Shown: positions 26,138 through 35,347, numbered from the stretch's first letter. The stretch: DNA of 64,000 nt from Quatrionicoccus australiensis (GCF_020510425.1 NZ_JAHBAH010000001.1:248001-312000); one strand, 5' to 3'. Notes: a model not told the origin generated them from the letters alone. Program-made: numbers and translations.

Positions 26138-26284
26138 GGCACTTCCGGTGAAATTGGCAAGAGCGAATATTAACGGATGATGATGTTCAAAAAAGCCCCG
26201 GGCAACACGCGATTCGCCTCTTTTCCGGAGAAACGGAGAAAAGCCGGGCTATAGTTGCATCCGTCATCAAAACGCTCCGCCGCC

Positions 26285-27010
26285 ATGAAATCCACCTCCT
26301 GCCCGTCCTGCCGGCAGTCGATGCTGCAAAAAACCTTCGAGCGCCAGTTGCATGGCGAAATCGAACTCGATATCTGCTTTTCCTGCCAGGGCATCTGGTT
26401 TGACGATTTCGAAAGTGCCCAACTGACGCCGGGCGGGATACTCGAACTGTTCCGGCTGATTCAGGACCACCACGACGAGCAGCGCCAGCCGCTGCGCGAT
26501 CCGCTGGTCTGCCCGCGCTGCAGCGACAAGCTGCTGCACGGCCTGGATGTCGCCAGACACGGCGGCCAGTTCAACTACCACCGCTGCCTGCAAAAGCACG
26601 GCCGCTTCACGACCTTTGCCCAGTTCATGATCGAAAAGGGCTTCGTCCGCCAGTTGACCGTTGCGGAAATCGACGAGCTGGCGAGCAAGGTCGGCATCGT
26701 GCGCTGCAACGGCTGCGGCGCACCGGTCGACATCCGCAAGGACCACGCCTGCAGCCATTGCCGCGCCCCGATCACTATCCTCGATCCGCAGGCGGTCGAG
26801 CAGGCGCTGGCACGTTACCAGCAGGCCGAGGTCAAGCGCAGTGCACCGCCCGACTACGAACTGCTCGCCGACGCCATCGTCATGCGCGAACGGGAACGCA
26901 GCCGGCAGCTGCGCGAAAAACAGAAAAAAGGCGACAGCCTCGACGGTGCCGAGATTGTCGATCTGATCGACGCCGGCGTGACGCTGTTTTCCACCCTGTT
27001 CCGCCGCTGA
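26285..27010 (+). CDS. Zinc-ribbon protein (zf-TFIIB type)
   Basis: From ATG 26285, 241 residues. There are three cysteine modules: CPSC...CFSCQGIWFD (zf-TFIIB nucleic-acid zinc finger pattern), CPRC...HRCLQKHG, and CNGCG...CSHCRAP, followed by a long basic helix (RERERSRQLREKQKKG). The TFIIB-like zinc finger plus extra ribbons suggests a structural or nucleic-acid-binding role. No enzyme motif is seen. The frame extends ten codons upstream without an SD. Confidence 0.75.
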   Translation: MKSTSCPSCRQSMLQKTFERQLHGEIELDICFSCQGIWFDDFESAQLTPGGILELFRLIQDHHDEQRQPLRDPLVCPRCSDKLLHGLDVARHGGQFNYHRCLQKHGRFTTFAQFMIEKGFVRQLTVAEIDELASKVGIVRCNGCGAPVDIRKDHACSHCRAPITILDPQAVEQALARYQQAEVKRSAPPDYELLADAIVMRERERSRQLREKQKKGDSLDGAEIVDLIDAGVTLFSTLFRR

Positions 27011-27022
27011 GCAGCGTGCCGC

Positions 27023-28177
27023 CTAACTGCAGGCGGCCGCGATGATCCGCGTGGTTTTCTCTTCGTCCAGCCCGGCATGGCCGCCGAGCGCCGCATTGCC
27101 ATGCTCGCGCACGGCCTGCATGACGCGCGTTGCCGCATCCGGATCATCGACACCCGCTTCCGAGAGGTGCAGCGGCATGTTCAGGCTGCGGTAGAAGGCT
27201 TCGAGCGCGGCAATGGTCTGCTCGGCCGTCGGCGCCGGCATGCGGAAGACTTCGCGCCCCATCTGCTCCAACTTGGCGCGCTTGGCCTCGATCAGTTCGC
27301 GCAGCAGCCAGGGCTGGATGATGCTCAGCGTGCGGCCGTGATCGATGCCGTAGAGCGCGGTCAGTTCGACCGCCAGACGATGCGTCGCCCAGTCGGCCGG
27401 CACGCCGGCCCCGATAACGCCGCACAGGGCCTGGTTGGCAGCCCACATCAGGTTTTGCCGCCAGTCAGTGGTGTGGCGCTGTGCGAAACTGTCGGCCAGC
27501 GTCTTCAGGGCGCGCAACACGGCCTCGGCGTAACCGTCCTGGACCAGCGCACCGACCGGATAGGTCAGGTACTGTTCGCAGACATGCACGAAGGCATCGA
27601 CGACGCCGTTTTCCAGTTGCCGGTCCGGCAGGCTGGCCATCACGTCGGGATTGAGAATGGCGAAACGCGGCCGGGCCGGCGGCACGTAAAACACCTTCTT
27701 TTGCAGCGTCGACCGCCGGGTGACGACGGCGCCGGCATTCGATTCCGAACCGGTCGCCGGCAGGGTCAGCACGATGCCGACCGGCAGTGCTTCCTGCGGC
27801 ACGAACTTGCCACTGACGATGTCCCAGCCATCGCCATCGTAAAGCGCCGCGCAGGCGATGAACTTGGCGCCGTCGGCCACCGAACCGCCACCGACGCCGA
27901 GAATGAACGTGATTTTCTCCCGCCGCGCGAGGTCGACCGCCAGGCTCAGCGTTTCCAGGGTCGGATTTGGCTCGACGCCGGCAAATTCAACGACCTGGCG
28001 CCCGGCCAGCGCCGCGCAGACCTCGGCGTGGATGCCGTTCTTCTTGATCGAACCGCCGCCGTAGAGCAGCAACACCCGGGCATCGCGCGGAATCAGGTCA
28101 GCGAGCTTGGCAAAGCTGTTGGGGCCGAAATGGATCTGGGTCGGGTTGTGGTAGCTGAAATCGAAGGACGGGTTCAT
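27023..28177 (-). CDS. yqhD: Iron-containing NADPH-dependent alcohol dehydrogenase YqhD type
   Basis: 384 residues. The NADPH-binding loop is GVGGGSVADGAKFIA, and metal ligands are Asp194, His198 (DAFVHVCEQY), His266 (ATHRLAVEL) and His280 (GIDHGRTLSI). These nearly coincide with E. coli YqhD ligands 194, 198, 267 and 281. The family reduces aldehydes, including lipid-peroxide-derived and furan aldehydes, to alcohols with NADPH. It is monocistronic, and convergent with the zinc-ribbon gene. Confidence 0.93.
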   Translation of the reverse strand: MNPSFDFSYHNPTQIHFGPNSFAKLADLIPRDARVLLLYGGGSIKKNGIHAEVCAALAGRQVVEFAGVEPNPTLETLSLAVDLARREKITFILGVGGGSVADGAKFIACAALYDGDGWDIVSGKFVPQEALPVGIVLTLPATGSESNAGAVVTRRSTLQKKVFYVPPARPRFAILNPDVMASLPDRQLENGVVDAFVHVCEQYLTYPVGALVQDGYAEAVLRALKTLADSFAQRHTTDWRQNLMWAANQALCGVIGAGVPADWATHRLAVELTALYGIDHGRTLSIIQPWLLRELIEAKRAKLEQMGREVFRMPAPTAEQTIAALEAFYRSLNMPLHLSEAGVDDPDAATRVMQAVREHGNAALGGHAGLDEEKTTRIIAAACS

Positions 28178-28273
28178 CGCGCAGGCCTCAGGATGGAGCG
28201 AACACAGATTCTGCCCTGCCGCTGCCGTTTTTGGGAAACGGCGCCAACAAAAAGCTGCTGGCCGCGGCTCCGC

Positions 28274-28825
28274 TTAGCGCTCGGCCGGCGCTTGCCAGAT
28301 CAGCGGCGTGAGTTCGACCTGCTTGCTGTCGGTGCCGATCCAGATCGTGCCGTCCTGGATCGTGCACTGCAGGCGCATGTTGCGCTCGGCGAGTGCCGCC
28401 AGCGCCGCCGACTCTTCCGGCGCCAGGGCAAGCACCGTCAAGTTCTTCAGCCCGGCCAGCTTGTCGGCCGACTGCTGCCACCAGATTTCCGCCTGGCGCC
28501 CGCCGTAGGCAAGCACCACGACCTGCCGGGCACGCCCGCAGGCACGCCGGATATTGCGTTCGTCAGGCAGGCCGACGTCAATCCAGCGCTCGATGCAGCC
28601 GGTCAGATCGGTATCGGTCAGCGCCGCCTCGTCCTCGTTCGACAGGCCGCGCCCGAAGGCCAGCGTTTCCGAGGCGTAGAGCGCAAAAGCGAGCAGGCGG
28701 ACCATCATGCGCTGGTCGTTTTCCGATGGATGACGGGCCAAAGTCAGCGGGTATTCGCCGAAATGCGAGCGATCAAGATCGGCCAATTGCAGTTCTGCCT
28801 TGAAGATAGTCGATTTGAGCGCCAT
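28274..28825 (-). CDS. yaeQ: YaeQ family protein
   Basis: 183 residues starting MALKSTIFKAELQLADLDR and containing the family blocks LTLARHPSENDQRMMVRLLAFAL, WIDVGLPDERNIRRACG and VVLAYGGRQAEIWW. YaeQ has a PD-(D/E)XK nuclease-like fold; its physiological role is unresolved. The length is normal. Confidence 0.92.
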   Translation of the reverse strand: MALKSTIFKAELQLADLDRSHFGEYPLTLARHPSENDQRMMVRLLAFALYASETLAFGRGLSNEDEAALTDTDLTGCIERWIDVGLPDERNIRRACGRARQVVVLAYGGRQAEIWWQQSADKLAGLKNLTVLALAPEESAALAALAERNMRLQCTIQDGTIWIGTDSKQVELTPLIWQAPAER

Positions 28826-28894
28826 GCCGGTCCCCGGAAAAAGCGCGGATTATCCCACGCAGGGCGCGAACCGGCCGAGCGGAATGCGGTCTGA

Positions 28895-28930
28895 ACAAGC
28901 AGACGGTCGACTACTCGCCAGAGGCAAAAA
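28895..28930. repeat. GGTCGACC-family intergenic repeat
   Basis: GACGGTCGAC followed by CCAGAGGCAAAAATGG in the divergent yaeQ/rhodanese gap, with the half-palindrome layout of the copy near 13774. Confidence 0.55.
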
Positions 28931-28987
28931 TGGGCGGGTGGCGCCGGGAAAACCTATAATCAGCGTTTCCTTATTTTCGGATCTGCC

Positions 28988-29431
28988 ATGCGCCGCCTGC
29001 TTCTTGCCTGCACCCTCGCCTTTTCTTCCCTGCTCGCCCACGCCGAGGTCGTCGATATCGACAATGCGGAATTGCAACGCCTGCTCAAGGCCGGCACGCC
29101 GGTGATCGACATCCGCACCCAGCCGGAATGGGAAGAAACCGGCATCGTCGCCGGCAGCAAGCTGCTGACCTTCTTCGACGAACGCGGCCGGTCCGACCCG
29201 GCCGGCTGGCTAAGCCAGGCGCAGCAAGTCGCCAAACCGAATGAACCACTGATCGTCATCTGCCGCAGCGGCAACCGGACCAAGGCAGTCAGCCAATTCC
29301 TGTCGCAACAGGCCGGCTATGCCCGCGTCTATAACGTCAAGAGCGGCATCAAGGGCTGGCTGGGCAACGGCGGCGCCGTCGTCCCGGCGACGCAGAGCAT
29401 TGCGGCCTGCCGCAGCGCGAAAAATTGCTGA
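28988..29431 (+). CDS. Periplasmic rhodanese-like protein
   Basis: 147 residues. Signal peptide MRRLLLACTLAFSSLLAHA is followed by a single rhodanese domain (GTPVIDIRTQPEWEETGIVAG) with the active loop CRSGNRT carrying the catalytic cysteine. Two late cysteines (ACRSAKNC) are unusual. Exported single-domain rhodaneses handle sulfane sulfur or redox signals in the periplasm. It overlaps the next small Cys-rich gene by 7 bases. Confidence 0.9.
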   Translation: MRRLLLACTLAFSSLLAHAEVVDIDNAELQRLLKAGTPVIDIRTQPEWEETGIVAGSKLLTFFDERGRSDPAGWLSQAQQVAKPNEPLIVICRSGNRTKAVSQFLSQQAGYARVYNVKSGIKGWLGNGGAVVPATQSIAACRSAKNC

Positions 29432-29652
29432 GCCACGCCGTCGACCGCAAACGCTGCGCCAGTTGCGAACACTGGGGCGGCCCGCGCCAGCCGGGTGACA
29501 CGCCGGCCAGCGTGCTGATCGAGGACGAAACCAGCACCGGGCCGTGCAATGACGGCGGCTGGGCCGGTTCCGAGCGGCGCGCCCGCTCGGCTTGCGGCCA
29601 CTGGCGGTTGTGGCCGCTTCTTAATCCCCCGGTAGACGACCCCGTCCGGTAA
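29425..29652 (+). CDS. Small cysteine/tryptophan-rich protein, probable zinc binder
   Basis: 75 residues from TTG 29425, which overlaps the rhodanese stop. The pattern is CxxCxxWGGPRQPG near the start, then GPCNDGGW and ACGHWRLWP. Four cysteines paired with Trp suggest a small metal-binding fold. I do not recognise a named family. The overlap argues for translational coupling to the rhodanese. Rare TTG initiation lowers confidence. Confidence 0.55.
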   Translation: MLSHAVDRKRCASCEHWGGPRQPGDTPASVLIEDETSTGPCNDGGWAGSERRARSACGHWRLWPLLNPPVDDPVR

Positions 29653-29718
29653 AATGCATCGCCTCGGCTTTCCGGCGGCAATTTGCGCGCCGATCGCTGC
29701 AATCCGACCGGAAACCCC

Positions 29719-30738
29719 ATGCCCACGACGCAACTCACCGCCCTCCTGCAAGCCGCCTTCGATGCGCGCCAGCCGCTCCTCGAACGCCTGCACGCCGAAG
29801 ACACCAATGCCTACCGGCTGTTCAACGGCAGCGGCGAAAATCACCCCGGTTTGACGGTCGACCGCTACGGCGACCTGCTTTTGCTGCAAAGCTTCCACAC
29901 GCCGCTCGACGGCCACGACCGGGTTGCCATCGAACAGTTCTACGCCGGCGTCCTGCCCGGCCTGACCGCGATCTACAACGACCGCAGCGGCGCCAACTCG
30001 CGCATCGTCAATCCGCTGCCGCTCGACGTCCTGGCGGAAGCACAACAGCCGCGCGAGTTCCATGAAATGGGCGTGCGCTACCTGGTGCAGGGCCGCCATG
30101 CCGGCCAGGATCCGTGGCTCTTCCTCGACATGCGCGCCGGTCGCCGCCGCGTCATGCAGGAAATCGCCGGCAAGACGCTGCTCAACCTCTTCGCCTACAC
30201 CTGCGGCGTCGGCGTCGCCGCTGCCAAGGCCGGCGCCGCGCACGTCGTCAATGTCGATTTTGCCGAATCCAGCCTGAAAGTCGGCAAGGACAACGCCCGC
30301 CTCAACGACCTGCCGATCCGTCTGCGCTTCGTGCAGAGTGATGCCTTCGCCGCAATGCGCCAGCTCTCCGGCATCGGCCAGCCGAAGAAGGTGCGCGGCA
30401 AGCCGATGCCGCCCTTCCCGACGCTGGAAAAGCACAGCTTCGACGTCGTCTTCCTCGATCCGCCGCGCTACGCCAAGAGCCCGTTCGGCGTCGTCGATAT
30501 CGTCAATGACTACGCCGCGCTGATGAAGCCGGCGCTGTTATGCACGGCCGAAGGCGGCACGCTGATCTGCTGTAACAACGCGGCACAGATTTCCCGTGAA
30601 GTCTGGGCCGACCAGTTGCAGCGCTGCGCCGCCAAGGCCGGACGAACGGTACGCGAACTCGAATGGATCACGCCGGAAGAAGATTTCCCCAGCCACGACG
30701 GTCAACCGCCGCTGAAGATCGCGCTGCTGCGCGTCTAA
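29719..30738 (+). CDS. RlmI-like 23S rRNA methyltransferase
   Basis: From ATG 29719, 339 residues. RlmI/RlmK hallmarks are present: RLFNGSGENHPGLTVDRYGD, a SAM-binding NLFAYTCGVGVAAAKAGA, and the catalytic region FDVVFLDPPRYAKSPFG with the DPPR motif, then LICCNNAAQIS with a cysteine pair. RlmI makes m5C at 23S 1962. This version lacks most of the N-terminal PUA domain of the roughly 395-residue E. coli protein, so the exact target is uncertain. Confidence 0.83.
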   Translation: MPTTQLTALLQAAFDARQPLLERLHAEDTNAYRLFNGSGENHPGLTVDRYGDLLLLQSFHTPLDGHDRVAIEQFYAGVLPGLTAIYNDRSGANSRIVNPLPLDVLAEAQQPREFHEMGVRYLVQGRHAGQDPWLFLDMRAGRRRVMQEIAGKTLLNLFAYTCGVGVAAAKAGAAHVVNVDFAESSLKVGKDNARLNDLPIRLRFVQSDAFAAMRQLSGIGQPKKVRGKPMPPFPTLEKHSFDVVFLDPPRYAKSPFGVVDIVNDYAALMKPALLCTAEGGTLICCNNAAQISREVWADQLQRCAAKAGRTVRELEWITPEEDFPSHDGQPPLKIALLRV

Positions 30739-31592
30739 TCCGCCGGCAACGCGGCAATCGCCGCCAGCAAGGCGTCGCGCAGCTCGTCCGGCAAGGGCAG
30801 CGGCGCGGCGAGTTCAGCCAACTCGGCGCCCGGCACCACGCCTGACACTTCCTGCAGGATCGCCAGCAAGGCCGGCACTTCCGGCTCGATGCTGATGCGC
30901 TTGGCGGCATCGGCCGCCAGACGCGCGATATTGGCGCGCGGCGTGTCGGTGCCCTTGATCAGCGCAATGACCAGGCCGGGCAAGCCCCAGGCCTGCGCCA
31001 GCGCCATGGTCAGCTGACGGAAGGTGAATTCGATTTCCGACTGGCGTAGCGCCAGCGCCCAGTAACGCTCGTTCCATTCGCGCACGCCGACTTCCTTGTC
31101 GGTCATTTCCGGCGCGAAATGCCAGAGCAGCAATTCGCCGATCTCGACCAGCAAGGCTGCCATCGCCACCTCGTCGGACGAGATGTCGGCACGCCGGTCG
31201 GCCCAGGCGCGGGCAATCGCTGAGGCGAGCAGCGAACGCTGTTCGCAGATGGCGCAACCGGGCAAGACATCGACCGGCAGCGGGCTGCCGATCACGATAT
31301 CGTGCAATTCATCGAAGCCGACCTGCAGGATGGCCGCCAGCGGCGTCGTCGTATCGTGACCGAGTTGGCGCGAACGACTGTCTTCGGCCTTGCGCAGGAC
31401 TTTCAGGGCGAGATAGGGGTCGGCGTAAACAATGTCGGCCATGTCGCGTGCCGACAGGCGCTCACGTTCTTCGTCCGGCCCCTCGCGCAGCGCCGTGAGA
31501 ACGGCGCGGGTGCTTGCCAGGACCGGAATTTCCTTGTCCTTGAGATATTCGACCCACTGGCTGATCCCCCACTGCCACTGATGCGCCTGCAT
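30735..31592 (-). CDS. HDOD domain protein
   Basis: From ATG 31592 (GAGGA upstream), 285 residues. The HDOD fold is seen as IPVLASTRAVLTALREG, ADPYLALKVLRKAEDSRSR, ILQVGFDELHDIVIG and MAALLVEIGELLLWHFAPE. HDOD proteins are degenerate HD phosphohydrolases that usually act in signalling (motility, cyclic di-GMP) and lack the metal-binding HD pair, as here. Its end overlaps the RlmI-like gene's end by 4 bases on the opposite strand. Confidence 0.85.
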   Translation of the reverse strand: MQAHQWQWGISQWVEYLKDKEIPVLASTRAVLTALREGPDEERERLSARDMADIVYADPYLALKVLRKAEDSRSRQLGHDTTTPLAAILQVGFDELHDIVIGSPLPVDVLPGCAICEQRSLLASAIARAWADRRADISSDEVAMAALLVEIGELLLWHFAPEMTDKEVGVREWNERYWALALRQSEIEFTFRQLTMALAQAWGLPGLVIALIKGTDTPRANIARLAADAAKRISIEPEVPALLAILQEVSGVVPGAELAELAAPLPLPDELRDALLAAIAALPAD

Positions 31593-31693
31593 GTTTTCCT
31601 CGTCCCGATGGCACATTCGAAATATGTGCCGCAACCAGCAATGTAATGCCCCTCCGGGCGCCTGCCAAGAGGCGCAGCCAGAATTGAGCGACA

Positions 31694-31727
31694 AAGAAAA
31701 AGCCACCTCGCGAGGTGGCTTTTTCTT
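31694..31727. terminator. Bidirectional terminator
   Basis: A perfect hairpin, AAAAAGCCACCTCG paired with CGAGGTGGCTTTTT, between the DUF465 gene and the HDOD gene. It ends DUF465 transcription on the minus strand. Confidence 0.85.
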
Positions 31728-31743
31728 GCCGAAGACCCGAAGA

Positions 31744-31962
31744 TCAGGCGGCGCTGGCTTTGCGCAGCGTGCTGTAGAGCTCGTCCTTGAGTACGAGCTT
31801 TTCTTTCTTGAGGCCTTCGATGACGTCATGGGTAGCCGGTTCGATACCGGATTCCATGTTCTTGATCTTCTGATCCAGTTCGTTGTGCTTGTCGAAAATA
31901 TTCAGGAAATGACGATCCGTCGTTTTCAGTTGGGTGATGAGTTCACGGTATTCAGGAAACAT
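31744..31962 (-). CDS. DUF465 / YdcH family small protein
   Basis: From ATG 31962, 72 residues: MFPEYRELITQLKTTDRHF then FDKHNELDQKIKNMESGIEP and LKKEKLVLKDELYSTLRKA. This is the helical hairpin of YdcH (DUF465) proteins, whose function is poorly known. The upstream frame to 32073 has no SD. A strong terminator follows. Confidence 0.88.
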   Translation of the reverse strand: MFPEYRELITQLKTTDRHFLNIFDKHNELDQKIKNMESGIEPATHDVIEGLKKEKLVLKDELYSTLRKASAA

Positions 31963-32124
31963 GCTACTTCTCCACGGCTGGTTACTATTTGGCTTGTGTT
32001 CAGGTATCGATGATACGACCAAAATCGGGAAAAATCCCCGGTTGACCGTGCAAAAGCCTTGTCTGCGCGGCAAAGACGCGACACTACCGGGTCATGCGGG
32101 AGATTTTGGGGGATTCTGGATTAA

Positions 32125-32200
<76 letters not shown>

Positions 32201-32243
32201 ACAAGACTGCTAGCCGAGTGGTAATGGCATGAAGCAGAATTTT

Positions 32244-32319
32244 TGGCTCCCCGACCTGGGCTCGAACCAGGGACCTACGGATTAACAGTCCGGCGCTCTA
32301 CCAACTGAGCTATCGAGGA
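32244..32319 (-). tRNA. tRNA-Asn(GTT)
   Basis: A 76-nt cloverleaf on the minus strand: acceptor TCCTCGA/TCGGGGA, discriminator G with encoded CCA, anticodon loop CTGTTAA (GTT). It lies 43 bases upstream of tRNA-Thr in the same transcript. Confidence 0.95.
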
Positions 32320-32358
32320 ACTACGTGTTTGCCGATGATGACCATCGACAGGGCGCGA

Positions 32359-32364
32359 ATTATA
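32359..32364 (-). promoter_or_regulatory. -10 box of the tRNA-Asn/Thr promoter
   Basis: TATAAT on the minus strand, 39 bases before tRNA-Asn, followed by a GC-rich discriminator (TCGCGCCC). No good -35 hexamer was found. Confidence 0.55.
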
Positions 32365-32423
32365 TACAAAACTTCTGAAACGACCTAGCACTCTTCGTTT
32401 CGAAGTTTATTTTTTTTAAACAA

Positions 32424-33323
32424 TCATTCTTCGGCAGCCGGTGCCGCCTGTTGTTCGAGCAGCTGTTTGGCCCGTTCGGCACGCAAGGACGGGGTTTCCA
32501 GGCTGATCCGGCCGAGCGCGCAACTGCGGTAATCGGTCAACAGCAAACCGGAGGCCTTTTCCAGATCCAGCTCGCCGCCCCGCCCTTTCATCAGGCAACC
32601 GCGCCGTTTGGCGACGGCTTCGATGACACCGACCGCATCCATGCCTTCCGTGGCAAAGCCGTAGCGTGCCGTGAGCAGCGCCGGGTAATGTTCGAGCAGG
32701 AAGCCGGCGAGGAAGGTCGCGACCTCGATGTCGATGTAGGCATTGACGCCGACCGCATGGCTGGCGGCCAGCATCTGGCCGTCGATCGGATGCGCGATCT
32801 TCGGCCACAGCATGCCGGGCGTGTCGTAAATGGTCAGACGCGAGCTGATGTCGATGCGCTGCTGGCTCTTGGTCACCGCCGGCTGGTCGCCGACCGCCGC
32901 CACCTTTTTCTTGACCAGCGCGTTCATCAGCGTCGACTTGCCGACGTTGGGCACGCCCATGATCATCAGGCGCAGCGGCTTGACGGCATCGTTGCGGTGC
33001 GGCGCCAGCTTCTGCGCCAGACCGGGAATACGCGCCACGTCGCTCGCCTTCTTGCAGGAAATGGCGACCGCCTTGACCCCCGGCTGCTTTTCAAAATAAG
33101 CCAGCCAGGCCTTGGTCACTTCCGGGTCGGCCATGTCGGCCTTGTTGAGCAGCTTGAGACAGGGCCGCTGGCGGAAGGCGCGCAGCTCGTGAATCATGGG
33201 ATTGCTCGAAGCCTCCGGCAGGCGGGCGTCGAGCACCTCGACCACGACGTCGGCCATGGCCAGCGTCTCGCCGGCCTTCTTGCGGGCCGAGGTCATGTGC
33301 CCCGGGAACCATTGGATGGACAT
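32424..33323 (-). CDS. ylqF: Ribosome biogenesis GTPase YlqF/RbgA
   Basis: 299 residues with the circularly permuted GTPase order: G4 NKAD (LLNKADMADPE) and G5 SCKKASD come before G1 GVPNVGKS and G3 DTPGMLWPK. The N-terminus IQWFPGHMTSARKK is the family signature. RbgA/YlqF assists late 50S assembly. A C-terminal helical domain follows. It is transcribed away from the tRNAs. Confidence 0.95.
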   Translation of the reverse strand: MSIQWFPGHMTSARKKAGETLAMADVVVEVLDARLPEASSNPMIHELRAFRQRPCLKLLNKADMADPEVTKAWLAYFEKQPGVKAVAISCKKASDVARIPGLAQKLAPHRNDAVKPLRLMIMGVPNVGKSTLMNALVKKKVAAVGDQPAVTKSQQRIDISSRLTIYDTPGMLWPKIAHPIDGQMLAASHAVGVNAYIDIEVATFLAGFLLEHYPALLTARYGFATEGMDAVGVIEAVAKRRGCLMKGRGGELDLEKASGLLLTDYRSCALGRISLETPSLRAERAKQLLEQQAAPAAEE

Positions 33324-33379
33324 TATCTTTTCCTTTTACAACCGCAAGGCGCCAACAAAGTGCAGCGCAGCGGCTTCTT

Positions 33380-33628
33380 TCAACCGCCGGTTACCGGCGG
33401 GAAGAAGGCGATCTCGTCGCCATCCTGCACCGCCGCATCCAGCCCGGCCACTTCCTGATTGACGGCGCAGCGAAGATTCTTCGCCGTCGCCAGTTTTTCG
33501 CGCCCCTGCGCAACCAGCCAGTCGCGCAGCGCGGCCAGCGTTTTGACGCTTTCCGGCAGGTCGACCGTCTCGGCCGAGACGCCGAGCGCCTCGCGCAGGC
33601 TGGCGAAGTAAAGCACCTTGACGCTCAT
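33380..33628 (-). CDS. moaD: Molybdopterin synthase sulfur carrier MoaD
   Basis: 82 residues, a ubiquitin-like beta-grasp protein starting MSVKVLYFASLREALG and ending FFPPVTGG. The C-terminal diglycine is adenylated and thiocarboxylated to deliver sulfur to cyclic pyranopterin. It overlaps moeA by 4 bases (ATGA). moaE is not in the window next to it. Confidence 0.95.
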   Translation of the reverse strand: MSVKVLYFASLREALGVSAETVDLPESVKTLAALRDWLVAQGREKLATAKNLRCAVNQEVAGLDAAVQDGDEIAFFPPVTGG

Positions 33629-34830
33629 GCCAGCAGCTCCGCGAAGGGGATGAAACGCACGCTCTCGCCCGCCGCAATAACTTGCTGCGGCGCCTTGACG
33701 ATCAGTCCGTCGCCCCAGGACAGCGAGGTGACGACGCCGGCGCCCTGGTTTTTGAACAACTCGACACCACCGGCGCCGTTGAGCCGGCCGCGCAGGAACT
33801 CGGTGCGCGGATCGGGCTTCTTCCAGTCGAAATCGGCGCGCAGCGTGTAGCTGTGCGGCAACACCTCGGCCACACCCTGCAGACGCAGGATGAAAGGCCG
33901 GACCATGATCAGGAAGGTGACGAAAGCCGACACCGGATTGCCCGGCAGGCCGATGAACCAGGCCTTGCCGTCGCTTTTGCGGACTTCGCCGAAAGCCAGC
34001 GGCTTGCCCGGCTTAATGGCGATTTTCCACATATCGAGCCGGCCTTCGGCTTCGACCGCCGGCTTGACGTGATCCTCCTCGCCAACCGAGACGCCGCCAC
34101 TGGTGATGATCAGGTCGTTGTCTTCGGCCGCGCGGCGCAGCGCATCGCGCGTTGCGTCCAGCGTGTCGGCAACCGTGCCGAGATCGCGCACTTCGCAGCC
34201 CAGGCCTTCGAGCAGCGCGCGCAAGGCGTAGCGGTTGGAGTTGTAGATGGCGCCCGGCGGCAGCGGCTCGCCCGGCTGCACCAGTTCGTCGCCGGTGAAG
34301 AAGACGCCGACGCGCAGGCGGCGATACACCGGCAGTTCCGGCAGCCCGGCCGAGGCGGCGAGCGCCACGTCCTGCGGCCGCAGCTTCATGCCGGCGCTGA
34401 GGATCTGGCCGCCAATAGAGATATCTTCGCCGGCACGGCGGATGTTCTCGCCGGCATGCGGCAGATGATTGATGACGACGCCACCCTCGCCGTGTTCGCA
34501 AAGCTCCTGCATGACCACGGCGTCGGCGCCAACCGGCACCGGCGCACCGGTAAAGATGCGCGCCGCCGTGCCCGGCTGCAGCGGCGTGCCGACCGTACCG
34601 GCGGGAATGCGCTGACTGACCGGCAGGCAGACGCCGGCCGCGGCGATATCGGCGACGCGCACCGCGTAGCCGTCCATCGCCGAATTGTCGAGCGGCGGCA
34701 CCGCAACGGTCGACGCCTGCGCCACGGCCAAAACGCGGCCGGCAGTGGCGGTCAGCGGCAAGGCACGCACTTCTTCGACCGGCGTGGCGGCGGACAACAG
34801 CTTGTCCAGGGCTTCTTCAAAACTCAGCAT
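33625..34830 (-). CDS. moeA: Molybdopterin molybdotransferase MoeA
   Basis: 401 residues: MoeA N-terminal (PPLDNSAMDGYAVR), linker with IFTGAPVPVGADAVVMQE, MoCF core (SNRYALRALLEGLG, DLIITSGGVSVGEEDHVKPA, IKPGKPLAFGEV) and C-terminal domain. It inserts molybdenum into adenylylated molybdopterin. Start ATG 34830 overlaps the mobB stop and is in tight order mobB-moeA-moaD. The longer frame upstream to 35466 is a shadow of mobB. Confidence 0.95.
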   Translation of the reverse strand: MLSFEEALDKLLSAATPVEEVRALPLTATAGRVLAVAQASTVAVPPLDNSAMDGYAVRVADIAAAGVCLPVSQRIPAGTVGTPLQPGTAARIFTGAPVPVGADAVVMQELCEHGEGGVVINHLPHAGENIRRAGEDISIGGQILSAGMKLRPQDVALAASAGLPELPVYRRLRVGVFFTGDELVQPGEPLPPGAIYNSNRYALRALLEGLGCEVRDLGTVADTLDATRDALRRAAEDNDLIITSGGVSVGEEDHVKPAVEAEGRLDMWKIAIKPGKPLAFGEVRKSDGKAWFIGLPGNPVSAFVTFLIMVRPFILRLQGVAEVLPHSYTLRADFDWKKPDPRTEFLRGRLNGAGGVELFKNQGAGVVTSLSWGDGLIVKAPQQVIAAGESVRFIPFAELLA

Positions 34831-35330
34831 GGGCGTTCCTGCAAATCCAGGGTGTTCATTACAAAATCGACGATCGCCGCGATGTCGTTCAGCGGCAGCA
34901 CCGGCAGATCGCTCACCACCTCGCCATCGGTCGCGACGCCGACGATGTCGCTGCGCTCGGCAAAAAGCGGCGGCTTGCCGTGGGCCGGGCGGTAGACCTC
35001 GAGCTTGGGCACCGGTTCCTGCTTGAAGCCCTCGATCAGCACCAGGTCGCAGGGCGACAGGTGGCCGAGCAATTCGGCCAGGGTCGGCTCCGCCTCGCCG
35101 CGCCGCTCGTGCATCAGCGCCCAACGGTCGTTGCAGGAAAGCAGTACCTCGACGGCGCCGGCTTCGCGATGACGGTAGGAATCCTTGCCCGGCCGGTCGA
35201 TGTCGAAACCGTGGTGGGCATGCTTGATGACGGCGAGCTTGAGGCCGCGCGCGGTCAGCGCCGGAATCAGTTTTTCGAGCAGCGTCGTCTTGCCGGAGCC
35301 GGACCAGCCGGCGATACCAAATACTTTCAT
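34824..35330 (-). CDS. mobB: Molybdopterin-guanine dinucleotide biosynthesis protein MobB
   Basis: 168 residues with P-loop GWSGSGKTTLLEKLIP, KHAHHGFDIDRPGKDSYRHREAGA, and LVLIEGFKQEPVPKLEVYR, all hallmarks of MobB GTPases that assist MobA in making the MGD form of the cofactor. It implies MGD-type enzymes in this organism, such as nitrate or formate oxidoreductases. Confidence 0.95.
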   Translation of the reverse strand: MKVFGIAGWSGSGKTTLLEKLIPALTARGLKLAVIKHAHHGFDIDRPGKDSYRHREAGAVEVLLSCNDRWALMHERRGEAEPTLAELLGHLSPCDLVLIEGFKQEPVPKLEVYRPAHGKPPLFAERSDIVGVATDGEVVSDLPVLPLNDIAAIVDFVMNTLDLQERPC

Positions 35331-35347
35331 GGCCGGATTCTAACCGT

